From the NCBI GenBank assembly GCA_022497155.1, contig MU385715.1, forward strand, positions 1,116,001 to 1,180,000: a stretch of 64,000 nucleotides of DNA, given 5' to 3'. Below are positions 36,981-47,374 of the stretch, piece by piece. Position 1 is the first letter of the stretch. Every line of letters starts with the position of its first letter. The position numbers were made by a program, and so were the translations under genes. The notes below the pieces were generated by a model. The model had not been told where the DNA came from. It saw only the letters and a list, made by a program, of their open reading frames with translations, and did not search any database. The stretch is from Whalleya microplaca. Taxonomy: Eukaryota > Ascomycota > Sordariomycetes > Xylariales > Xylariaceae.

Positions 36981-39900
36981 ATGGCGAACCACCAAGCCCA
37001 TATGTCCATGTACTCGATGACCTCGGATTCTTTTGCTGGTCCGAGAGGTGCAGGACAGCAGTCCTCTTCAGTTTCGACGACCACGCTGCTGAATGCCATT
37101 CACAACATCTACCTGTCGTCTCAACCCTACAGACTCGACGCTGGAACGAGTCTGGTTGTCAACACATGGCTTACAGCTAACCAGTCCGGATCTGATGGCA
37201 GGACCGGAGGGACAATAGATACTGCCTTGGCGGCTAAGGCGTGGGAACATGCCAGGCGTCGAGCAGAAGACGGGTGTATCATTCTGGGGTATGTCCGGAA
37301 GGAATTGGCGTCGCTGAACGTATCACTGACCGGCTCTTAGATCTATGCACACGTCGACACCCTCGCTCTTGACCCCTTTTCTCTCATCATTGCCTATATC
37401 CATCCCCTCCTCTGTCTACACTGCTCTTGAAGCCATCAAGCCCTTCATCCGATGTGTCACACCATATAATCCTTCCACACCGCGCCAAAGTGCTCTTGGT
37501 GTATCACTCACACTTAATCTAGCTGGAAACTTGACTGCGGCCAGTTTGGCTTTGTCGCAGGGAGGCATTGATACCGTGAAGGGCCTGCTTCGCATACCAG
37601 CTGAACCTGGCTACCGTGCATTTGACGTCTTCTACTACCTACTGACTTCTGCCTCGACACCGGCCGAGCGCGAGTTTCTGGGTCTCAAACCAGCTTCCAA
37701 TTATACATTACTCGCCAGGTCTGGCACATACGGACCTCCCTCTTATCTTCCCACTGCCGACGATGCTGCAGCCGCGGATGATCTCCGGACTGCGCTCAAG
37801 GAACTCGGTATCAAAGGCTCGGCTCACCGAAACTTCATCTCGACTCTAGCTGGGCTTCTCAAACTCGGGAATACCCTAGACTATAATGTAGACGGTGACG
37901 TGCTCGATGACATCTGTGAGGATGTTGGTGGGTTACTCGGTCTTGACCCCGAAGTCCTTGCGAGACAATGCAACACTGAGGATAGACAGACTTTGGTTGG
38001 TGGTTTATACGAGGCCCTCGTTGATTGGGTGATCACCAAGGCAAATGATGCTATTTCACTTCAGATGTCCCGTATCCGAGATGGTGAAGAATCCATGGAT
38101 GGGCACCGGACGCCGACTTCAGCTGAGGATAACGGTGATACGGTGTGTATTACAGTCATCGAGGTTCCGGACCCCAATCTAGGCAAGGCCCTTGCAATGC
38201 GTAGCATTTTCGACGACAATTTGGGAATCAACGCTGAAATGATTGAAGACGGTGTAGACGTGGCGACCGTGGGAAGTTCAGTCCTCAGGGAGATGCAGAA
38301 CAGCGTGGCGGATGTGGCGCCCGACTTGGGGATCATGACCGGCCCGGTAGCACGGGACCGCCTATATGAGCTTGAGAAAAGAGAAGTGGTTCTCGAGAAA
38401 GTTGGATTTGCCGGTGAGGATGATGGCTTTCTCAAGAAGTTGCTCTTCCCGATTCCCGGGCAGGGTATTAATTTGGGCCGCAATGCACGACTGGATCTCC
38501 CTTCAATCCTCAGTACCAGCCGTGTCTGGTATCACTTGTCCCTTCATCCGACAGACGAGACGCCCGCCAGCTTAGCAGCTCTGCCTTCCGTTACATCGGC
38601 ATGGTCTGCCGGCACCGTCTCTCGTCAATTGCGAGCCTGGAGACTTCCAGAGTGGGCCAACAGGCGCAACAAAAATCTTGATTTTACCGCTGATTTCGAC
38701 CTGGACGAATTCGCGCAACGTTTTGCTCCCCTTGGTTGTAGGGAAGGTCGTGATGGTATTGAAACCTGGATCCTCGAGAGGGGTTGGAGCAACGGTGAAG
38801 TAGTGATTGGCAAAGAACGAGTTTGGATGCGAGAAACTGCCTGGTGGGAAGCCGAAAGCATGCTTGATCTGAAGCCGCCACAGGACAATATGCCAGGTAT
38901 GGGCATGGGAAACATGCAAATGACTCCTGGTCTTCAGTCTGGCTACTCCAACAACAACAGCAGCGGATTTTTCCCACCACAGATTCCCGATCATAACTCC
39001 ACCAGCAGTCAAGATCGGCTTCTGAATCACCAGCGGAATCAAAGCCAACTCACGTTTGCTCAAAGTCAAATGAGAGCTCCTTCCGTCACACCTTCCGCTA
39101 TGCGCAATGTTGGCAATAACACTGGTGACTATGGATTAGGCACCAAGGGTGACGCCCGTCGAGACCAGATTTTCTATGCCGCCGAGGGTGAATTCAACAA
39201 CAGTCTGGACCCTGCTGATGCGCAAGGAAAGCACGTTGAGACGCAAGAGGTTGACATGACCCGTCGTGTTTGGGTTGGGTTTGTATGGGCCCTGACCTTC
39301 TGGATTCCATCTTTCGCGCTGCGCCATGTTGGGCGGATGAAGCGACCGGATGTTCGTATGGCGTGGCGAGAGAAATTCGTCCTGGTTCTGCTTATCCTGA
39401 TTCTCAATGGTTTCATTTGCTTCTGGATCATCATCCTTGGTCAATTAATCTGCCCTAATTTTGACAAGGCTTGGACTCAAACCGAGGTAGCGACCCATCA
39501 GGGTGCCGACGATTTCTATGTCAGTCACCGCGGGAAAGTCTACGATATATCGAATTTCTGGAGACAGCAGCACAGCGACACAAATATCGAGACAACAAAC
39601 GATCTTATGCAACAATTTGCCGGCCTAAACATGGATGAATATATTGTTGCTCCTCTACCGCTCACCTGCCCCGGTCTCGGCATATCTGAAACTCTCCAAC
39701 TGCAGAAAAATAACACGCCTACAATCCCTCAAGGTCTACACACGTCTGGGTATTACCAGGCCGACCCAACTAGCAAGTTGAAGTCCGACACCTGGTATCG
39801 TGATACCTTCCAGCCAAAGATCAAGGAGTTTTATTCCGGTGACTTGGTTTGGGACCTCAAGGATGTCCAGTCGGACGGCAAGGACAACCAGCACATGTGG

Positions 39901-42443
39901 GTGATTTACGAGGAAAGAATTTACGATCTTACGGATTATTTCAAGACCATCGATTTCTACAAGAACCTCGCACAATACAATTTCCTGGATAGCGACTTGA
40001 CCGATACTGTGAAGAGTAATCCTGGCAAAGACGTAACCAATCTATGGAATGACCACATATCTGATGTTAAGGGAAACCAAACTGCCCATGCTGCAGCTTT
40101 AAACAGCATCAACTGTATCAAGGAGACCTTCTATGTTGGTATACCCGACTTCCGTTACACGCCCAAGTGTCAAGCCAACAATTACATCCTTTTGGCATTT
40201 GCAATCATCATCTGCGCAGTCATTCTCATTAAGTTCCTTTCTGCCTTGCAATTTGGCCCTAAGCGACGACCTGCTCCACAGGACAAATTTGTCATTTGCC
40301 AGGTTCCGGCTTACACAGAAGGAGAAGACTCTTTAAGGAAGGCTCTCGATTCTCTCACTGCACTGCAATATGACAACAAAAGGAAGCTGATCTGTGTTAT
40401 TTGCGATGGTGTAATCGTTGGTGAAGGCAATGATCGACCGACCCCTAAGATTGTCCTTGACATCCTCGGTGTTGATCCTAAGGTTGATCCTCCTGCCTTA
40501 CCTTTCAAGTCTGTCGGTACTGGTAGCGAGCAGCTCAATTACGGAAAGGTCTATTCTGGTCTTTACGAGTACGAAGGCAACGTGGTTCCATATATTGTTG
40601 TCGTCAAGGTCGGCAAGGAATCTGAGCAGACTAAGGCCAAGCCTGGAAATCGCGGAAAGCGTGACTCCCAGATCTTGTTGATGAGCTTCCTCAACCGTGT
40701 CCATCATCGTGGTCCAATGAACCCACTCGAGCTTGAGATGTTCCATCAAATCAACAATATCATTGGTGTTGACCCCGAGTTGTATGAATATCTCATGATG
40801 GTTGATGCCGATACTTGTGTTCGGGAAGATTCACTAAACCGACTCGTTGCTGCATGCGCCAACAATTCCAAGATTGCCGGTATCTGTGGTGAGACTGGAT
40901 TACAAAACGAGGAAAGGTCATGGTGGAGTATGATCCAAGTCTACGAATATTATATTTCCCACCACTTGGCAAAGGCTTTCGAATCGCTCTTCGGCAGCGT
41001 TACCTGTCTTCCCGGATGGTGAGTTCACAACTTATCCCTAAGATCTTAGTGATTTGACTGACCCTCGATAGTTTCTCGATGTACCGTTTACGAACTGCTG
41101 ATAGAGGCAAGCCTTTGATCATTTCTGATGGAGTCATCAAGGACTACAGCATTTGTAACGTCGACACTCTGCACAAGAAGAACCTGCTATCTCTGGGCGA
41201 AGATCGATTCCTTACGACACTCATGACGAAGTACTTTCCGTACATGTCATACAAGTTTATCCCGGATGCGTATTGCCAGACTGCCGCCCCTGACAAGTGG
41301 GATGTCTTGCTCTCGCAGCGACGTAGATGGATCAACTCTACTGTCCACAACCTGGCTGAACTGATGCTGCTGAAGGATATGTGTGGCTTCTGCTGTTTCT
41401 CAATGCGTTTTATCGTCTTCATTGATCTCACTGGAACGATCATCCTCCCTTCCACCTGTGTTTACATAGGTTGGCTCATCTACCGGCTAGCAAGTCATAC
41501 CGGCCAGTTCCCAACCATCTCGCTGGTCATGATAGCTGCTGTGTACGGTCTTCAAGCACTCATTTTCATCCTCAAGCGTCAATGGCAACACGTGGGGTGG
41601 ATGATCATATACTTGCTCGCTTTCCCAATCTACTCATTCATCCTTCCCCTCTACTCATTCTGGAACCAAGACAACTTCACGTGGGGTAACACACGTATTG
41701 TCATTGGTGAGAAGGGTAACAAGCAAGTTGTTGCTGTAGATGACGAAGGTTTTGATCCACGATCTATTCCTCTGCAGCGCTGGGATGACTACGCGGCATT
41801 GAACAATTTGCCTGGCCGCCGCGGACTTCACAGTGAGAAGGGACACGAGGTCTACGAAGACACCTATGAGATGGATGACATGAAGTCGGTCTATTCATCT
41901 GTTCGACAACCGTCGGTCCTTACCGGGCTTCAGGGTCGTGGTGGATACATGCCACCTCAATCGCCTGCTCCGTTCCAGAATATGTCTCGCCAGTCCAATT
42001 ATCCTCAATACACTGATCATCCTATGCACCGTCAATCTACCGCATCGTTCGGCGACATTCAGCGCATGCACACACCCTTCCAAGATAACATGCCCTCGCA
42101 CCAGCGAAGCATGAGCAACCTTCGTGCTGTGAACAATAACTCACCGCAGTACGACATGCACCGGGTTTCTTACGCTACCCTCGGCTTCGCTGGTGGTGCG
42201 CGGTCTCCGCTGGGTCAAGGACATCAGTCCACCACATCGTTCGACTTCCAGCGGGGCAACGTAGGGCCGGACGATGGCATGATTGTCGAAGCAATCCAGT
42301 CCGTGCTCTGCGAGGTCGACCTCGACACGGTGACTAAGAAGCAGGTCCGCGCGCTCGTGGAGCAGCGGCTGCAGACGGAGCTGGCAGGCGAGCGGAGGGC
42401 ATTCCTGGACCGCCAGATCGACAACGAGCTAGCGAACATGTGA
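36981..42443 (+). CDS. Class VII chitin synthase (degenerate motor-like N-terminus)
   Basis: 1785 aa. Exons 36981-37288, 37341-41018 and 41072-42443 fit in phase. The N-terminal part (to about residue 600) is related to the myosin motor-like region of class V but is shorter and has no GESGSGKT P-loop, the known difference of class VII (CsmB type). A Gln/Asn/Met-rich linker follows, then spans at [17 protein letters not shown] and [17 protein letters not shown], a cytochrome-b5-like part ([16 protein letters not shown]), a second similar element ([12 protein letters not shown]), another span, and the GT2 domain with VDADTC, EDRFLT and QRRRW near residue 1411. C-terminal spans, a disordered Gln/Ser/His-rich tail and a DEK_C-like domain ([20 protein letters not shown]) complete it. 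The intron before CFSMYRLR splits the CLPGC codon. It works with the class V enzyme in polarised wall growth, from family knowledge. Confidence 0.95.
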
Positions 42444-43716
42444 TTTCCCGCACTTCCGTGAATGGCCAAGGGGACTACTATCTAGAAGGTTACTATCTGA
42501 ATGGGATGTATATACAAAAGCGATTTGAAATGAGGCTGGCTGGTTTTTTGGGTTTTTGGATCACTTCAAAATATCGGTTTGATTATTTATGTTAACTCGG
42601 CGTTAACACAGATGAGACTTTGCTTACGCGCCGTTTATCTACAGAGACCGACCTGATCCCACGGGTTATGAGTTAATTAATTGGATCATACATATGTACT
42701 CCGACGGGTTCAGACTTATATCAACAAATAATGTGCGCATCCTTTTTATGTATCTATTCCTCACTGTGGCCACGATACATAACACACGTGGAGGAACTGC
42801 ATATCTGGATGAGGGAATCTAGGGAAATTTGGGTTTTGCTGCTGCTGCTTCATGGCCATGTCATCATTATCATCACATATCACGGTCTCTCCCTACTACT
42901 ACCACCTGCATCTATCTATCTGCATATCTGGGTCTATAGGACTTACTACTAGTATGAACTTACACTACGGTAATATAAGTTGTTTGAATACAGGACTGTA
43001 CCTTATGCCTTATGTGATTATAATAGAATCTGGGTTGAGTGTCGTAATACTATATATGTAATAACATGTATGCGTGCTTTTCAAACTGTGAGATAAAAGC
43101 GACTGCAGACATAGTTACAGATCTCCTTAATCGTTAAGTAGTATGCCTCTGCGCTCTTCCATACTAACAAGTAGCTGAGTTATACTCTAACTTTCTACTG
43201 TCTGAATTATTAATATGAATCTACGCTACTTATAGTTGAAACAAAAGTACTCTGTAGGCGGTAGCTGATATAGATCTGACTGTATCACTCCCGATGACTT
43301 AGATTCCTTGACACTTTACGTGAGACTGGCCATTTAACACGTAAAGGTCCACTACTACGTATGTCAGAATTCTGGCTAGCAAGATTGATCACTATTCACA
43401 ATGTATAACTCGACGTCAGCCTGAAAAACTTATTTTTCAATCCCTAGCAGGTTAGTTCGCCGTACATGTAGATGTCAATGTATATATGTATATAACCTAG
43501 ACCCAACAACCATTTATCATAACCTAATGCTCCCCCTCTCCCCTTCTCTTCCTCGCCTTTGTATTCCCACATTCCCTCTCTCTTTTCCTCTCATACAGAC
43601 AAGGATACGGGCAAGGGGCTTCTCGCGTACGTAGCCATGCTATAGAGCAGACAGACAGGCTACCGGACGGACAGTCCGTAATAACCTACCTTCGTACCTA
43701 GCCCACCTACCCCGCT
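42444..43716. other. Intergenic, no gene seen
   Basis: 1.27 kb between convergent genes (class VII chitin synthase and the kinase). AT-rich, with a pyrimidine-rich stretch at 43530-43590. No coding stretch supported. Confidence 0.6.
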
Positions 43717-45295
43717 CTACTCTATCTTGCCCACGCCCTTAAGCCGTAGATACACGTCGGTGCCCCAGCCATACAAGCTCTGCACGGCGATGCCGCCGCC
43801 GAAGTACTCGGCGTAGGCGCGACTGAGCGGCAGCCCGTAGCCAAGACCGGCGATGGAGCTGGCGCCGCCCGAGGCCGCGGAGATGACGCCGAGCGCATCC
43901 TGGCCGCCGCCACCGCCAGGCATCATGGCGACATCATCTTCCTCCTCGCTGAAGGTGGTGAAGCTGTAGCTCCAGATGTCGGGCAGGACCTCGGGGGCGA
44001 TGCCGCCGCCGCGGTCGCGGATGCGCACGGTGACGCCGGGGGCGTTGTCGTCGAGCGGGCGGATGGCGTCGCTCTTGAAGGCGCCCTTGTCGGCGGCGGG
44101 GGGGTCGAGGCGCACGCGCGGGGGCCCGGCGTCGGGGGGCTCGGGCGCGATGGTGATGACGACGGGCTCGGGGCGGCTGCGGCCGTGGCGTTGCTGCTGC
44201 TGCTGCTGCTCGACGGTGGCGCGGAAGGCGTTCTTGAGCAGCTCGGTGGCGATGTACTCGAGGTGCATGGGCACGAAGGCGAAGCGGGTGTCGGGCTCGC
44301 CGTCGATGACCCACTGCGGGCGCACGCCGTACTTGAGCTCGCAGATGTCGGCCACGAAGCCGGCGCACGAGTCCACGATCGCCGCCGGCGACAGCGCCGT
44401 GTCGATCACCCCGATGTACGACGGGTGCTCCGGGCACGGCGTCGGCGACGCCGCCGGGTCGAAGTGCGGCAGGCTGCTGTAGTGCAGCGCGATGTGCTGC
44501 TCGGCCACCAGCCGCGTGCCGATGCGCGTCCGCAGGTGCGTGTCGAGGAACCGCGTCACCTCCGTCGGCGAGATGTACCGCCGGCACTCGAGGAACCCCT
44601 TAGCCAGGATCGGGATGGTGTCCTGGTGCGTGGCGACCAGCTCGGCGAGGACCGACGTGAAGCGGATCTCGGCCTCGAGGCTCGCGATCGTCCGGTGCTT
44701 CCATGGTAGCAGCGTCGACAGTGAGTGCAGGTAGTTGTTGTAGATCTTGCTGATGTTTGGGTTCGACACCACGATGTACGGCAGGTTCCGCAGAGCCTGG
44801 ATCCGGTGCGCAAGCCGGATAGGCAGTAGCGAGAGCGTGAAGTTCGCCGACGAGAAGAGAGCTTCGGCCGAGAGCGGCGGACGGCCGTGTCTAGTGGTAA
44901 GTTAGCTTTTTAGTTACAGGCGGTCTGTTTCATCTTTTGATATCCATGTATACATATACATATATATATCTCTTTAATATGTGTATATATAGCCTGATGG
45001 TAGAGGTAGAAGAGAGATTGAATCTCCAGCGTAGATGAATCGCAGGGAGAAGAAAACAGCCTTACTTGACCAAATCAGCCAGACTCAGCGGGTGCTGCTC
45101 CTGGTGGGTGAGGTCGGCAATGGCCTCGTCGGTCACGGTAGCAGTGCTGGGCGGGTGTGACCATTTCTGGCCGGTCGGCGAGCTCCGCGTAGCATGGGAC
45201 GAGTACAAACATCTCGTCGAGAAATGTGCGTTGTTTCGTGTGATAGAGGCGTTGCGTGTATACAAACACCGCAATTGCCTTTGTACGCTTCTCAT
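43717..45295 (-). CDS. Mitochondrial PDK/BCKDK-family protein kinase
   Basis: 467 aa in two exons, 45066-45295 and 43717-44890; the AA|A junction is in phase. I chose the start MRSVQRQLRCLYTRN because it opens an Arg-rich, acid-free presequence typical of matrix import; a further in-frame Met upstream (45442) would put Cys/Leu-rich sequence first. The N-terminal helical regulatory domain includes IRLAHRIQALRNLPYIV and QDTIPILAKGFLE. The GHKL ATP site follows: N-box ELLKNAFRATVE, G1 box DRGGGI and G2 box GLGYGLPLSRAYAEYFGG. These proteins phosphorylate and switch off the E1-alpha of pyruvate or branched-chain 2-oxoacid dehydrogenase; which one cannot be told by eye. Between the N- and G1 boxes there is a species-type insertion with six Gln (TGC/CAG run) and a Pro/Asp-rich stretch, and a Gly/Asp-rich loop comes before the G2 box. 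The second exon is much more GC-rich than its neighbours. Confidence 0.9.
44192..44209. repeat. (TGC)6 trinucleotide run encoding poly-Gln in the kinase
   Basis: Six consecutive TGC on the plus strand read as CAG-type glutamine codons on the kinase strand. It lies in an insertion between the N-box and G1 box of the ATP-binding domain, a surface loop in this family. Confidence 0.85.
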
Positions 45296-46053
45296 GGCGG
45301 CATTGTGTGGTGACTGGCGGTGAGGAAGAAGAAGAGGGAGAGGAAGGGGGACGAAAGAGCAGCAATAGCAGCAGCCGCTGTTGGAGTCAAGCGAAAACAA
45401 AGTGCAATTGGATTTTTGCTGTGGTTGGAGTTTTGGAGTCACGAGCCCCTGTAACAGCTTCTACGTCAGTGCGAACGGGTTTAAAGCATTAACGGCATAA
45501 TTGATCTATCTTATCGTACGTGTATTGGAGGTAATTACCTATGTACAGTAACGCACGTACCGGATTACTTCATTCGAATAGTGCCGATCATTGCCGGAAG
45601 GACTACACATATATACATTACCATGTATGTCTGCATGTACCTAATGTAGGTATAGTACATACGTATGTACAGGCCCGTACAAGCTAAGGCAAGAAGCACA
45701 TCATTTACCCATTTGCTATTTATTAGCTACATGGATGTACACTAGGTATGTAGGAAGCGGGAATACATGATTGTAAACTCAGGTAGCCTTACAGACTAAT
45801 GATAGATCAATTAACAAGTCAAGTGTGGAAGAAGGGCAATGTTGGAGGACTTATAATCTCAGAGACTTCAATATTCTTGTGATATTAGAGGCACGAATGA
45901 CGTAGGTGTTTATTGATAAAGAGCGACAACGATCGTTCTGGTACTACGTTGTCGAATCTTGTCTGAGACAAGCTTTCTAACCCCGCCATTTTCCCTTCGT
46001 ACCCCTCCTCCTGCCCTCTTCACCATACTATACAGTACATAGTATTGGCGAAT
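45296..46053. other. Intergenic; includes a 16-bp perfect palindrome
   Basis: 758 bases upstream of the kinase and downstream of the small inhibitor-like gene. The 45590-45740 part is rich in ACAT/GTATGTA words, including the perfect palindrome GTACATACGTATGTAC at 45655-45670. No gene seen. Confidence 0.55.
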
Positions 46054-46424
46054 CTACTGAGTCTTCACCTCCTGGTCCAACTCAACGGCCTTGACGTGCT
46101 CGTGCGACTCCAATGTCTGGATGGAATCCTGAGGGAATGTGACACTATGGTAGCTCCCGTTAGCGAGGTGGTCACCATCAAGTTGTCTTTCGTGGGAACA
46201 CATACGAGAAGCCCTTGATCAGGCTGTATTCGTGGCCGATCTTGCCGCCCTGGTCCTCGGCGTGCTTCTTTGCTGCGGCCACTTGCTCGGTGGTGGCATC
46301 CGGCTTGCACGTCACCTATTAGGCAGTGAGCAACATGTTTATCGTTTTATCGTTCATCGAATAGAGTCTCTGTGACGATAGACATAGGCATGGGTATAGA
46401 TATACATACAATGTAGGTAGGCAT
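46054..46424 (-). CDS. Small proteinase inhibitor I9 / Pbi2-like protein
   Basis: A 71-aa protein in three exons: 46410-46424 (only five codons, MPTYI), 46206-46315 and 46054-46144; phases agree. The product starts MPTYIVTCKPDATTEQV, has the helix AAAKKHAEDQGGKIGHEY, then SLIKGFSVTFPQDSIQTL and ends with SHEHVKAVELDQEVKTQ. This alpha/beta pattern (strand, helix, GGKIxHxYSLIKGFS, strand, hAKxVExDxEVKTQ) is that of the peptidase-inhibitor I9 domain seen alone in yeast Pbi2, the cytosolic inhibitor of vacuolar proteinase B, which also assists vacuole fusion. It is the usual length for the stand-alone family and lacks a signal peptide, as expected. It is easily missed by gene finders because no exon is longer than 110 bases. 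Divergent from BMS1. Confidence 0.88.
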
Positions 46425-47374
46425 CGTGAGAGTTGGTGTTGTGTGGAATAATAAAGATCTAGACGGTCTTGGGTATCTTCTGGTCTTAAGACGATAGGCT
46501 GGCAAAGAAGAGAGCAGATATCGATGTTGCTGTTGTTGTAGTTGTTGTAGTAGTAAGAGGGAATGTTGGGCAGAGTGCATGTGAATTTATGAGAGGAAGG
46601 TCGAGCTGCTAAAGTACTTCATAAAGTAGGCACTGGAGAGAGTTAGGCAGGCAATCAAGCTGATTGTCTGTCTCACTAACAAGCTAAGGTTACGGCGCGA
46701 ATGGCATGTGTAGCGCAGGTTCGGGCAGGACTGGACTGGAGGCCTTCTACTTGGAACTGCATACGTCATGTGTCGACCCAGAAAACATGTACTTCCAGCC
46801 CGACTTATTGGATTGATATGATACATATGATAGCACACTCAACAATTAGCGCTCCATTTGGGTCGTTGCACATATATGACCGAGAGTCTGGATTCTAGAT
46901 TGATCAGATATGCTTTTCACTCGTCCGTACGGTCCGTCGAGTTACGTAGATCATGATCGCGATGCATATGCCGCGCCAGCCGTGAGACGCGTGATCTTCA
47001 TCTACTCGTAAACCTACGTGTAAGTACCTAGTGTAAGTACGCCAACATTCAGTATGTAGAGTCATACCTGCCCTGGGTAGGTTAGGAGTAAGGTGGGTTA
47101 TCCCACCTTACTCCTAACCTACCCGGTAGAGGAATTCAGGGAGCGAGGCCAAGGCCCAGGGTTGCCTGCCAGGAGGGTTCTTAAGCCCCGCCATGGACCA
47201 AGTCGACCCATATAACCAATCTTATGTATCTATACATTATCGATAAGGAGGTAGCTATCGATAAGGAATCCTCAAGACCCCAAAATATTTTTCTTTGGTC
47301 AAATTGGAAAGTCCCATACGTAACTGCAGCTCTGAGCGATTAGGTGTTGCAATCGACACTTCGACGTCGCAACC
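46425..47374. promoter_or_regulatory. Divergent promoter region between Pbi2-like gene and BMS1
   Basis: 950 bases between two divergent start codons. It contains the perfect 23-bp inverted repeat described separately, ATCGATAAGGA words repeated at about 47239-47270, and no supported gene. Confidence 0.55.
47075..47124. repeat. Perfect 23-bp inverted repeat with a 4-nt loop
   Basis: Arm 1 (47075-47097) begins GGGTAGGTTAGG and ends AAGGTGGG; the spacer is TTAT (47098-47101); arm 2 (47102-47124) is the exact reverse complement. No mismatch occurs in the 23 bp. It lies 250 bp upstream of the BMS1 start. It could form a very stable hairpin or be a fold-back element remnant. The arms hold TTAGG words like telomere units but not in tandem. 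Confidence 0.95.

Noticed and set aside
43934..44709. Long Ala/Arg/His-rich frames on both strands over the kinase exon
   Set aside because: Shadows of a GC-rich real exon; the kinase frame has clear GHKL motifs and these do not.
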